Notes: generated by a model not told the origin, from the sequence alone. 64,000 nucleotides of DNA from Sordaria brevicollis (GCA_033439795.1 JAUTDP010000004.1:620001-684000); one strand, 5' to 3'. Counted from the stretch's first letter, positions 37,683-47,472 are shown. Translations and numbers: made by a program.

Positions 37683-37883
37683 TATTAGAAATCTTACTAA
37701 ATGGATAGGATATCGTAATATAATTTTAAATTATTTTATAGCATTGCTATTACTTATACATATATTATTCGCTTGCTTACCCGGCAAGATCTCTTTTCCT
37801 TTTCCTCAATAATCAAACCTTCTTTCTTCTTCTCACCCACTCCTCCTCCTTATTCCATTCGTCCTAGTCGTGCAGATTCAACA
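37683..37883 (+). repeat. 3' LTR of Copia-B
   Basis: Starts TATTAGAAATCTTACTAA (RIP-altered) and ends GATTCAACA (intact). The last ~100 bp (from about 37780) are unmutated, with a long C/T run, showing where RIP stopped. Confidence 0.95.
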
Positions 37884-38083
37884 GCGGTTGCCATCATCAA
37901 GGAAATGTTCCCTGACTGATCGGTGGTGTGGGTATTCCTGTATTAGTGTACAGCTTCTGTATTTCGTATCGCTTACTTGATGGGACTTTCACAGTTGTGG
38001 CATCCGTGACAAGAAGTCTTGTACGTCAGTTGGAAACTTGGAATAGTTGACTAGGGCATTGCAGCCTGCTATGGGGACAGGAG

Positions 38084-38449
38084 GTGGAGGTAGCTAGTGC
38101 TATATATAACCCAAAACAAGTACATCTAAAACATTCCCTGTTCTCCCCTTCCGTGAACTTGTTGTTTCCTGCCTGCTTGCCGGCTTTCACATGGAAGCCA
38201 AAGGACGAAGATCACCACGTCCGGGTCTGGTACCAACACCCCGGACCAAAGACCCAAAGACACCGCGGTGAAATGTTCTACCACCAGAAGAAGCCCAGTC
38301 GCTTCTACCGCGAAGGTACAAGAAACCAGCCTGACAAGGACGGAGTTTTAAGACCGGTTGTGGTTGCCAGGGGATTCCAACCTGGAACGCCTTTTCTTGA
38401 GCAACATCTGGGGCCGAGAGCTCATTCGCTGCACAAGCTCTACAAATAA
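38084..38449 (+). CDS. Hypothetical basic protein ORF (start uncertain)
   Basis: A 121-codon frame. A TATA-like CTATATATAAC (38098-38108) lies inside its 5' end, so the true start is probably further in, or the 5' part is not translated. From about 38187 the composition is coding-like: WKPKDEDHHVRVWYQHPGPK, then GEMFYHQKKPSRFYREG and RPVVVARGFQPGTPFLEQHL. No known domain. It lies just downstream of the Copia-B insertion and upstream of a broken SKAAVVN-family copy, and could be a remnant of that copy's 5' region or an unrelated gene. Confidence 0.35.
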   Translation: MEVASAIYNPKQVHLKHSLFSPSVNLLFPACLPAFTWKPKDEDHHVRVWYQHPGPKTQRHRGEMFYHQKKPSRFYREGTRNQPDKDGVLRPVVVARGFQPGTPFLEQHLGPRAHSLHKLYK

Positions 38450-38589
38450 AAATCACAACAGCCGCCGCAGTCGGGCAAAAACCCACGAAGCAAAGTCAGA
38501 AAAAGAAAAGAAAGCGCAGAGCGTAAAGACCACAACACCACTTTCAATCTTCCAATCACGGCTGTATCCGGCCTGACCCTCCAAGGGGT

Positions 38590-39055
38590 CTGTGGCCGGG
38601 CATCGGAACCTACAATTACATAGAGGTAGTTACGATAGCTAAAGCAGACTCGTTGGAGTCGTCGATGGCGTCTGGTCTCTAGGACAGACTAGAGACATCG
38701 TGAACATCATGGAAAACCTCGCCGCCACTCGCACTGCTACGGTATATTCAGCCTCCTCAGGCACATCCGTCGTAGGTTTTGCAGCCAGCTCAGCCCAACG
38801 AGCAACACCATCAAGTTTAGATGTACGAGCCCGAGCCCTTAGTGTGTCAACGTCTTTTCTTCGACGCCAGCTGCCGTGGGAGGAGGCTACCGACGGTGCC
38901 AGCACTTTCTATCTGTTGCGTAAATTGGTACCAACGGCTATTAGGACAAACATAAATTTGTCGAAGATGGTGTTGGAGAGTCTGGGGACGAAGAGGAGGC
39001 GGGCCGTGAACCCAAGCAGCAAAAGATGGCCGTAGAGGGAGAGTTGTTTCGTTAG
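38590..39055 (+). pseudogene. SKAAVVN-family remnant related to gene A exon 2
   Basis: IGTYNY...AKADSLESSMAS (38602-38673) followed, after a frame change and a TAG, by LGQTRDIVNIMENLAATRT (about 38681-38740). This matches gene A (IGAYNYMVMMAKADSLESSM, LGQTRDIINIMDDLASTRT). A four-base insertion (GTCT-type, near 38675) breaks the frame. A TAGAGGTA site (38621) sits inside the aligned block. Further on, an acidic frame (GESGDEEEAGREPKQQK, ending at the TAG 39053-39055) may be its tail. 5' exons and the SKAAVVN exon were not found. Confidence 0.75.
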
Positions 39056-40198
39056 ACGCTCAGCAGGACTTGGTCACTGACCGCAATGAATAGAGGTATC
39101 CTGCCCGACAACATCTATAAAACTGGGAGTGTCCGGGAAGAAGGTGTAGGTCTAGAAGAGAAGGACAGACATGGAACGCGGTTCGGGAGCTCGAGGCTTC
39201 AACGCCTTCTTTGCTCGAGGAAGAAGAACGTCTTTAAGACAACTGAGGAGTGGAGAGTGTCTCTTTTGAAAGGGGATTGGTGGTGCCCAGGTCAACTCGA
39301 CATGAAACGCCTGGTTATTACCAGATTTCGAAGATGGCCACTTGCTTCTGGATCGAGAGAAAGGGGACAAGTGTCACTGCCAATGTTTATCATACTCCTT
39401 ATGATGTTTATGTTCCTTTACTTGCAATCCTAGAGGTATATCTCTGCCTTCGTATTCCCTTTAACACATTGTGTTTCCAAGTGTCCTTTTTATTACTGGT
39501 GCCCACGATGTCTTTGTCAATACACGGAATAGAAAGGATTAATTCGAGTGTTCCACCTCATCGTTCAACAATCCAGGAGGTTCGATGGGCTAGGTCCAAG
39601 GTTTGGAGACCGAAGTGAGCTCAACCCAACGAGGTACGTACCTCGGTTTAAGAGGGTTGCCTGGTAGCAGCTGGGTTCGTCGTCGTCAGTGAAGGGGAGG
39701 TTGCGACCGACCCACCGGCCCCAGTGGTCGTTTGGTCCGCGCTTTTTGGTTCTTGTTCTGCCACACAATTTTGTGTTGCTTTCTCAACTTGCAAAAAAAC
39801 ACCAACCATCATCCCGATTACCCGAAATACTTTTTTTCGCAGACTTATCGCAACCTCCTGTCGCTCTCAGACTTCAACTACCTCTACCATCTACACCAAA
39901 TCCCGTCTTACTTTCTCTTAAACTCTCAAAGAGACCATTCCGTTCGCGCCCTAAACTTCATTTTCCAAAGGCCTCATCACCTTCCGTTCTTCCACCGACA
40001 GCCCACACCTGGTTGTTGTTTGGAAATTGACCTGCCATTGCGGACAACTAAAAGAAACCAATGTACACCAAACCCAAGGCGCAACACGACGATCTGTGGT
40101 TTGTGCCTTGAACGCCCTACCTTCGTGGTGGTCTCTTTCCTTCTTGAAACCGCCGTCATTGTAGTCGAGCCTCCAACATCTTTTACCGGTCACCCAAG
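39056..40198. other. Gene-free stretch and CT-rich leader of gene B
   Basis: No supportable gene. A TAGAGGTA site is at 39431. From about 39770 to 40198 the plus strand is poor in G and rich in C/T/A, typical of a fungal promoter and leader. The 176-codon frame there (39732-40262) is a by-product of that composition. Confidence 0.5.
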
Positions 40199-42508
40199 AT
40201 GGATCCTCGACATAACCCTCACCAAACCAACGCGCAACAGAGCAACGCTCACGGTCAACTGAACCCTAATGACCAGGGTCAGCAAGACTTTGGTCAGGTC
40301 AATGTGGGCCATGGCTTCATTGACCCTCAATCACAGTAAGTTTATACCAAATTCAGCCCCCTTTATCCCTAGTGTATGGACCTTTACGTATCATCTCGCA
40401 TTTAAACTTTCCGCACCCTCTTCCATCCTTTTCTTTCTCGTCACTCGGTAATCCCACGATATGGCTTCCTGTCCAGCGATACCTTGGCATAAGATGTTTA
40501 GGGCCACTTCCGGCTTTCGTTCACACCAAACCCGCTCATGGGCCGTGAACTAATAAGGACAAACAGGGGGAACCAAGACGCCGGGGACAATGGCCAGGGA
40601 CACGCCGATCCCGTCCAGTTCCTTCACGGTGAACAATATGCCAACCTCGATTTGGCTATTCAGCAATTCGAAGCCAATCTACCAATGCTTCAACAAGCGG
40701 CCAGCCAGAACGCTCAACAGGCCCCTCCGGTAAATGATATTGACCAGCAGGCTGCCCAGGGCCCGCCTGGATATCAATATACCGCAGCCCCACCTGGAGT
40801 GATCGTTGAGATCGACACGATCATGGCTCGTGTAGCGGGGACTCCCATACAGGGAGCATACTTCACAATTGCAGGTACGTATCAGAGGCAGTATACTTTG
40901 TGCTCTTCGATGCGTAAGGTACCTCTAAAGATCGAATTCGTGACTGGTGCTAACAAGACCGTCTCTCTCTAGACGACATTTATTACTTCGTCCGTAATCA
41001 TCGCTTCGATATCATTCCCAACGTCTTGGGTGCTCCACGCTCTCGTGAGGCAACGCAGGCTTCACACAGGGCCGTCGGCGCCCCGCTGCCGTACAACCCG
41101 CCACTCTGGCAAACCTACGAAGCCGCGGCCCTTCAGGGGGAAAGGGGCCAGGAGATCGAGCGCCTGGTCGAGGGCCACCGCGCTTTTGCCCACGACGCTT
41201 TCCGCTGGGCCGTGTTTCTAGACCGATTTGGCAATCTTGAGGCTGGTTACGCCCACCTGGGCCAGGCGCGACCTCTTATCGCCGGACTGCATGCGAAGCT
41301 GGCCGAGCATGAGAAGCAGGGCGTCGCGCGAGATGCGGGAAATCACCCTGCGGTGGACCATGTGTTGGAGAACATGGTTTACCAGAATGAACCAGAGTTC
41401 CTTGCCGGTCAAGAGTGGGGCTTCCGGCAAAAGGCGTCCCAGGTCCGTACTAGGAACGCCATTACCCAGGCTTCCTTTTCCGACATTCCAAGAACACCAG
41501 AGCAAGAGACAGCGGAGGTTCTCAACCTCCTGACGGACGAGCTCAACGAGCTCAATATTGTCGATAAACTGACCCATCGCACCTCGAATGGTCAGACGAG
41601 GGACAACCACGTCCTCATATCAATAAGGGGCATGTCGCTCCTCAACCTTGAATCACAGGCGTGGAGGGCCATGGTGAGTTGTCCCCTTTCTTCCATGGGT
41701 AATGTGTAACTATCCGGATTGTCACTGACCACCAATATCTGTAGCGCGAGGCTCGAAACATGCAGGTTGGCATGCCCTCGGCAAATGTCTTCAACGTGGA
41801 CCTCGTATATAAGCCGTATCCGTCGTTTGGGGCTCGAGTCAGGCAATTCCGCACGCTTTTCCGGTCCTCCAAGGCCGCCGTCGTCAACACGACGGAAACG
41901 CCGTACTTGATCCGCTCCGTTGGTCGTCCTGCCAGCGAACTGACGGTAAGTTCCCGTTCCCCCTACCCCTCATCGCTACACTACGGCGTTTTTCATGGAT
42001 ATAAAAAGCGCAAACCCTTTTGGCGGATGGTGTCTAACAAACAAAATAGATGAAGAGATGGAATAAGAACGGAAGCGATGCTAAGGCGGCCGACCTGACT
42101 CTCGCTAAGACGGTGAGATTGAACCAAGGCGCCGCACAGGTGGCTGCCCCGGGTAATGCTGTAGGCTCGCAAGGCAACATCATGCTGCCCCAAGCCGGTC
42201 CCTCGAACGCCGCTCATGGCCAGGCATTCCCGCCGCAGGTCGCCGCCCCGCAACCCAATCTCGCGCAGTCGTATCCCCAGTATCCTGCCCATGGACAGCA
42301 TCCGGGCGAGCAGTCCATGCAGCATCCAGGTGCTCAACAGTCTTTCCATCATCCGGCCCAGATTTTGCCACAGCCGCCGGCCAATACCTCTACATTCTTC
42401 TCCCAGGGGCACCTCAGGGGCAGTCAACAACATCATAATCCCCAGGGCTACTTTGTGTTCGGGCAACAGCAGAATGGAGGACGGGCACGCACCTCCTCAC
42501 AGACATGA
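40199..42508 (+). CDS. SKAAVVN-family paralog B (unknown function, ~601 aa, five exons)
   Basis: Exons 40199-40335, 40567-40874, 40973-41673, 41745-41945 and 42050-42508; every junction is GT-AG and the frame is continuous. Exon 1 gives a Gln/Asn-rich N-terminus (MDPRHNPHQTNAQQSNAHGQ). The family part starts at VEIDTIMARVAG...AYFTIA, then intron, then DDIYYFVRNHRFDIIPN. Next are AFRWAVFLDRFGNLEAGYAH, LGQARPLIAGLHAKLAEHEK, EPEFLAGQEWGFRQKA, DELNELNIVDKLTHRTSNG and RGMSLLNLESQAWRAM ending at an intron, then RTLFRSSKAAVVNTTETPY. The tail is Gln/Pro/His-rich. The frame stops at 42508, but the +1 frame continues with KKRRLD to 42632, so a small indel or unrecognised intron may have cut the real C-terminus. 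The first intron (231 nt, branch ACTAATA) is the least certain. No signal peptide or membrane segment. Confidence 0.8.
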
Positions 42509-42639
42509 CCAGACCGCGGTTCCCATGGCTGCTCCGGAAGCCAACGGCCAGACAAACGCCGATGGTTCAGACGCCGGTCCGAACCCCAAGAAGAGACGCT
42601 TAGATATTCCAGGCAGACTTCGGGGGGGCTAAACTTGCT

Positions 42640-43320
42640 AGAGGTAGTCTAGGTTTCTCTTCTTCGAACGCTTGCACAAGGACACCCGTTATTTTCGTTC
42701 CAGTCGAACAAGGTTTGGGAGCCCTCGATCATAGTTGGGTATCCGAACTGACGGTGCAATGGAACTTTGGGGAACAGAGCCTGTGGGAAAAGCGGGAAGG
42801 GGGTATCTAGGCTTCGCCTTCATGATGATTGTTGGAGTATTTGGAAGTGTTTCTTGACATGGAGGCGAGGCAGTTTCCCCTGTGCGGGGGAGATCTTCGA
42901 GCTTTAGGCCACTGGATTGTTTCGAGCTTCATGATTTCCTTGTTTTCCGTGTCAGTGTTGGATTATATAGTGGGTTCTCGTCCAGTCAATGATCTGGTGA
43001 CTGAAGTTTGCCTCAAGATATAGGGAGGCAAAGAGATAGTTCCATGCGTTATAAAATTGGAAATCTCCAAAACGATAACACCAGTTGTAATCATAAGTGC
43101 ATGCAGTATCTGATCACACTACTGGAGACTCAACCACTGAGGTGCTGTAGCGGCAGAGCACATAGATGACAGTTCCTGCACATATGCATCCTGCTCCCAC
43201 CCAAGTCAACCTCGGTGTTCAACATTTAGAGGTATAATGCCGTCCACCGTAACTGGTGATAATGGGAGACACTCTCAACATTGCAACCTGTGTAACGCCC
43301 TCTAGGATGGGGCCGTTAAG
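42640..43320. other. Gene-free spacer
   Basis: No gene supported. It contains TAGAGGTA sites at 42639 (just after the end of gene B) and 43227. Short frames have no coding-like composition. Confidence 0.45.
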
Positions 43321-43327
43321 CGTCACC

Positions 43328-43855
43328 CGCGTAGCGACAAGTTTCGTACCGACGGGAGTTTCATCGTCTTGTGGAAGCCGCCAATGCTTTCCGCACCGCT
43401 ATCCGCCCTCGCCTTCAGAACGACGGCTTTACTGGTCCGTCGTCCCAGTTGCCGAGGATTGGAAATTGGTCGAAAGCGGACTACGAGCAGAAGGGCTATC
43501 GCGAGATGCTGTACACTGACGAGGACGCCATGCCTCGCGGCGGCGGTATCCTCCAGCGGCAGCGGTGGTATCCCCTCCAGTCGCAGTGGCGGACTTCCTG
43601 TGAGTCGCAGCGGCGGACGCCTTCACTTCCCATTCCCGACCGCGGTAGCTCTCCTGCTTCCCAGAAACCGGTCGGCTCTCCTCCGGTCTATATGTACCTC
43701 CAGGTAACCTGCCGCATTGGGAAGTTTACCTCTACCTACCTACATGGAAGGGTATCCCCAACCAATGAATCCACCCCTTGTGGGATACACATCGGCAAAC
43801 AATATCGCAACTGTCGTCAACCAGCCACCTCCTGTTGTGGACACCAGCTAAAGGC
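43328..43855 (+). pseudogene. Degraded gene of unknown family
   Basis: After an acceptor-like CGTAG (43334-43338) a coding-like frame runs: YRREFHRLVEAANAFRTAIR, then QLPRIGNWSKADYEQKGYRE and MLYTDEDAMPRGG. Sense then moves to another frame with a repeated SRSGG motif (SSGSGGIPSSRSGG, from a 24 bp imperfect tandem repeat around 43550-43625). It moves again to a Pro/Tyr-rich end (GYPQPMNPPLVGYTSANN ... PPPVVDTS, stop 43850-43852). Two frame changes make it a pseudogene unless unusual splicing is used. A loose resemblance to the RVRQFRTLFR region of gene B is not enough to assign it. Confidence 0.45.
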
Positions 43856-44017
43856 AATGGACCCCGGCCATCTGGATTGGGGTTTCCCACTAGCCCAACT
43901 CTGCGCAGGGATTTGAAGTTCTATAACTACACTACATATAGGGATTTCGGTCCATATACCTAGAGGTATCTTTTTGATGATGACAATACTTTTTTGACAA
44001 TGAGATGGCATGCTCTT

Positions 44018-44556
44018 TATTTCTGGACCTGGCCACAGTTCAACAGGGAGGAAGAGGGTAGGAAATACGAAACCTGATCCAACATAAAGACAGCCAAGGG
44101 TTTGCCCGTAACGGGTTCAACTGGGTAGTTGTTATGGATCGTGTGGGTGGTTTAGAATCGGTCATGGCGACCATTGGGCAATCTCGGCCCATCATAGCCG
44201 AGCTGCATGCCAAACTCTCGGGCAACGAAAAGAAAGGTGGCCCCTGGAAAGAGGGTGATGACCCTGTGAGCCATGTCTTGGGCGACATGGCCTACAAAAA
44301 TGAGCCGGGATTTTTGGCCGGCGAGCAATGGGGCATTCGTCAAAAAGCCCACCAAATCCGCAATAGAAACGGCCTATCCCAAGCCGTCATTGCCGACATT
44401 CCTAGCACGCCCGAGCAGGAGAGAATGGTGGTTGCCACTCTTCGCTCCGATTCCCTTAATGAGGTCAACATCGTGGATAAGCCCACCCATCGCACTTCCA
44501 GGGCGGGGCAGGTGTGGTGGAAAGATCTTCGAGGCATGTCAGAGGCCGACATGTAA
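44018..44556 (+). pseudogene. SKAAVVN-family paralog C (truncated)
   Basis: Closest to gene B exon 3. FNREEEG, then a one-base frame break near 44058, then EIRNLIQHKDSQGFARNGFN and WVVVMDRVGGLESVMATIGQ (44134 is an internal Met). Next come SRPIIAELHAKLSGNEKKGG, EPGFLAGEQWGIRQKA, DSLNEVNIVDKPTHRTSRAG and DLRGMSEADM, ending at a TAA where B continues to its intron. The N-terminal exons, the SKAAVVN segment and the tail are missing. A 140-codon frame from 44134 to 44556 is intact, so a short protein is possible, but it lacks both conserved ends. Confidence 0.8.
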
Positions 44557-45210
44557 ATAACCGCTCGAGACTCGAGAGCCGGTCGTAGTGCCTCTGCGTG
44601 GATTTGTTGAATGAAGTAGGTCTATTTGACAAGCGTGGTGGTCATTACGGTCAGGACCCCAAGTCAGAAATGAGGGGAGGGATTATGGAACAAAGGGAAC
44701 TGGGAGTGTCGGAACTGTGTAGCTCTATTAGTTGTCTTGTCTATCCGCAAGTGTACAGGTACGTCTAGGTCGTGTTCATTTCGGCTGTAGGGAAGTAAGA
44801 GAAGCACTTCCGACCACAACCTGGAAGTTTTTCCACAACTATTGTCAAAATAGATGGGAGGAGAAGCCATATCATTCTTCTAAAGTACTCTAGACTGATG
44901 GGGACTGCCCTTCCTTAAGGTAGCGTATACTATCTGCCCCTGCCCAAGAGCCCCAACGCCATGAGTATGCCATGATATTCAGCAACATGAACCATACGGC
45001 CACAAGAAGACTTCCATGTATCCTCGCCTCGGTTCGATTCCTGCCTGGCCCAGTAGCCTCGAAGCCAGGGGCACACTAGCTGCTCGTTCGGAGTCGGAAG
45101 TTGACTGAAAGAGAGAAACATTGAACGCACTGGAGACGTTAGCCAGACTATCACCAAGAAGAAAAAGAAGAAGCGGGGCCTTTGTCTTACTCGGTAGCTG
45201 ACAACACAGC
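44557..45210. other. Gene-free spacer with a sequence block shared with 31.1 kb
   Basis: 44947-44985 (AGAGCCCCAACGCCATGAGT, then ATGCCATGATATTCAGCA) repeats 31143-31185. I see no gene. The minus-strand 228- and 349-codon frames beginning here are discussed under rejected items. Confidence 0.5.
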
Positions 45211-45915
45211 ATGATCTCTTCAAGGAATCTTGTGCGGCAGACGCAGGAAGAAGACAGGACCGAATGCCGCCAGCACCGTGAAGCCGTTCCTTCTCGACCT
45301 TCCCGACCGTCTCCGCAGTGTTCAAGGGACCGAGGCGGCATGCACTGTGCGTGGGCCGCCGAGGACGGACATGGATTGTGGGGTCCGTCCCCGGCGGGTG
45401 TGGTTGTAAAGGCCGCCGAGGACGGACATGGATTGTGGGGTCCGTCCCCGGCGGGTGTAGGGAGCTCCGACTGGTCGGTTTCCGTGGACTCTGTGTCCTC
45501 GGCGGCGTTAGTTTGATGTAGTTGCACGAATACACCATAAGCGGAAGACTGGAGCTGGAGTTGTAGCAGCGTGAAGGAGGTCCAAGAACGTACCTCTCCC
45601 AAAGCCGAAAAGCCATCCACGTGTGTGGAAAAGCTTTCTCCCCTCGCGGCGAAGACGGTCCCTTTGAGACTTATAGCCCCGCAAGGACGGCGAAAGCCCG
45701 GGCTTGGAGATGCTTGTCGAGCAGTGCCGGAAAGGAGGACTGGAGGTCTGGTGTTTGTGCCGGTTGTTGTCAGCCTCAGAGGTTGTGAGGTACAGGAAGA
45801 GGAAGATGATGATGAGGTTTCCTTTGGAGGAGGAAAAGAAATGGGGAGAAGGAAAAGGAGTTGGGAAGAAATCGAGGAGACTCCACGGAAGATGTCCAGA
45901 ACGGCGCCTTCCTGA
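45211..45915 (+). CDS. Hypothetical protein with 19-residue repeat and NLS-like tail (two exons, tentative)
   Basis: A frame from ATG 45211 (MISSRNLVRQTQEEDRTECR) contains two copies of AAEDGHGLWGPSPAGV encoded by a 57 bp-period tandem repeat, then SSDWSVSVDSVSSAAL. A second frame up to 45915 is coding-like: KEVQERTSPKAEKPST, a middle part, EVQEEEDDDEVSFGGG, and a basic end GRRKRSWEEIEETPRK, with its stop at 45913-45915. An intron of about 60 nt starting near the GTTTGA at 45511 and ending at GAAG (about 45576) would keep the phase, but the donor is weak. It is probably nuclear if real, from the acidic stretch plus KRRK-type cluster. The antisense 349-codon frame competes with it. Confidence 0.4.
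45354..45458. repeat. Tandem duplication, 48 bp identical units, 57 bp period
   Basis: Two perfect 48 bp copies (45354-45401 and 45411-45458) starting GGCCGCCGAGGACGGACATG, separated by 9 bp. The period is a multiple of three, so both strands keep their frame. Confidence 0.92.
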
Positions 45916-46189
45916 GGTAGAGACCGCGAAGAACCGTTTCTCTGCGACAGGGTCAACGCCTGCAAACCCGCAGGATCATCAGGCCAGTCTCGTCCTCTCA
46001 ACAAGAAGGTGGCCTCTTGCGGACACAATCCTCGTGAGATGGGAAATTACACCTAGACTGGGAGATGAGTGTTGCGCGAGGCAGGCGCGTGAGGTGTCCT
46101 CAACTGAACGAGCCCGGGTCCAGTCCAGTCTCTTGAGTGGTCCTGATGCAGGTCCAGTCATCCACATCGACCGATCGAGGAAACGATAG

Positions 46190-46465
46190 GAGGAACTTCT
46201 CCTATCGCCAAGTGGCTGGAAGGCATCGAGTGCATATTCTCGGTCCCGTGAGCTTCATGTCGCCGGCCAGTACAAAGAAGTCGCGCTGTGGGAGCGCCAC
46301 AATGGGAAATGGATCTTCGTCCTTGACGGTCTCGATCCCTGACCGACTCATGATCAAGTCACTATCCTCACCGAGGTGCGAGAAAGATACCTCGAAGGTA
46401 CCTACCAGTGGCAGCTCGGCTTTCTCCGTCCCTCCCCAACTCGCCTGCCCTTGACAGGGAACTGA
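46190..46465 (+). pseudogene. Degraded coding segment, unknown family
   Basis: After an acceptor-like GATAG (46185-46189) one frame reads EELLLSPSGWKASSAYSRSR, then ELHVAGQYKEVALWERHNGK and WIFVLDGLDP. It hits TGA (46340-46342, a likely CGA-to-TGA change), then continues in the same frame with THDQVTILTEVRERYLEGTY and QWQLGF to a stop at 46463-46465. The charged, aromatic composition on both sides of the TGA argues that it was coding. I do not recognise the family. Confidence 0.4.
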
Positions 46466-46934
46466 TATGCAACTTGAACTACAAACGGGTACCTACTGTA
46501 CGCCCTGTGCCCGAGCCACGGCGTACCTTCCGTTCAGATCTGTCAGGGGGATTTCAATGATACAGGTGCCTCTGGAATTGAAGTTTTTTTCTGGCTGTGA
46601 TAGCTGAGTGTCCCTGTGCTTGGCGTCTCCCAGCTTTGGGTATTTCTACTCTGCCCCCCTCCTCTCTCGATGCTTTTCCTTTTCCTCTTTTCTCTCTCCA
46701 TCAAACTCAACTCTCCAGAGATGTCACTTTAGCATCACCAAAAACCATCAAAGCAAACAATCACGCCTGCCGTGACGGCCACTTCCATTCCCTTCCATCT
46801 CATCAGACTCAGCTTCGTCTCGTTGACTCGCTCGGTTGTCACAAACCAACGCCTTTCGTCTGGTTCTGAGAACTCCATCCTCTGGCCTCTCTCCTCCAGG
46901 CGCGGCGCAGCCTAGCATTACTTCCCTTCAACAT

Positions 46935-47405
46935 ATGATCCTTGCGCCACCTGTCCGTCCTTCACCAGGCGGTTAGTATCATTGGTTTCCCTTCTTCTAA
47001 ATCTGGAGCTTGATCTGCTGACACGGCCATCAGGTTTTGACTCCTTCATCGTCCACCTCTCCGTCGAGAGAAGACCCATCGTAGTGTCGGTGGCTTCCCG
47101 CAAGGCTTCCGTGTATGTATATCCCCACCCCGGCTGACAAAACCAACATGACACATTACTGTACCTGACCCTGACACTTCTTTTCTTCCTTCAGGTCCGA
47201 CTTAACACTTTCTCCGACAATCAGCTCCGTGGACCCTCTCGAGAAGGATGACCTGTCTAGTATAGCCAGTTCTTTGCCTGGGAGTGAGAGCGCCAGTAGC
47301 CAGAGCACCTGCCAGTCCCAACCCGATTCTACTGTGGCGGTCACCGTGAGGAAGCCGAGGTTAAGCGCTGGTGGTGGTGTTTCAACAATCAACTACGACA
47401 GCTGA
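46935..47405 (+). CDS. Hypothetical small Ser-rich protein (108 aa, three exons)
   Basis: Exons 46935-46971, 47034-47112 and 47195-47405; introns of 62 and 82 nt with GTTAGT/GTATGT donors, a CTGAC branch site and CAG acceptors. The frame closes exactly. Product: MILAPPVRPSPGGFDSFIVH, then RRPIVVSVASRKASVSDLTL, a Ser/Asp-rich middle (SSIASSLPGSESASSQST), and a distinctive C-terminus KPRLSAGGGVSTINYDS. The frame is also open upstream to 46827, and two TGA codons further up could be CGA-to-TGA changes, so this may be the 3' end of a larger, damaged gene. No known domain, signal peptide or membrane segment. It is too fragmented to show as a long ORF and is easily missed. Confidence 0.6.
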
Positions 47406-47431
47406 TTAACAGTTGTACATGTTCCGTTGCC

Positions 47432-47472
47432 CGTGTCGTCCGTGTGTGGCCTGGCCACACATGGACGACACG
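47432..47472. other. Near-perfect 41 bp palindrome downstream of the 46.9-47.4 kb gene
   Basis: Arms 47432-47451 (CGTGTCGTCCGTGTGTGGCC) and 47453-47472 are reverse complements with one mismatch and a one-base centre. It begins 27 bp after the stop codon, so in RNA it would form a strong 3' UTR hairpin. It could aid 3' end formation or stability, or be a transposition scar; the sequence does not decide. Confidence 0.85.

Larger units (their letters stand above)
31585..37883 (+). mobile_element. Ty1/copia retrotransposon Copia-B, full length, RIP-inactivated
   Basis: Complete 6299 bp element with 201 bp LTRs (31585-31785, 37683-37883). The target duplication GCGGT (31580-31584, 37884-37888) is perfect. 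A polypurine tract GAGGGGGAA (37674-37682) precedes the 3' LTR, and a primer-binding-like GGTTATAAACCCGG follows the 5' LTR. It is the same family as Copia-A. The coding region is destroyed by RIP; the outer edges of both LTRs are not mutated. Confidence 0.95.

Noticed and set aside
39732..40262. 176-codon plus-strand ORF upstream of gene B
   Set aside because: G-poor leader composition, and it overlaps exon 1 of gene B in another frame.
44979..46028. 349-codon minus-strand ORF, the longest uninterrupted frame in the gene-bearing part
   Set aside because: Cys/Ser/Pro-rich mixed composition with no domain. The plus strand has more coding-like charged sequence with an acidic stretch and NLS, and the length is helped by the in-frame 57 bp repeat. 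Kept only as a competing reading.
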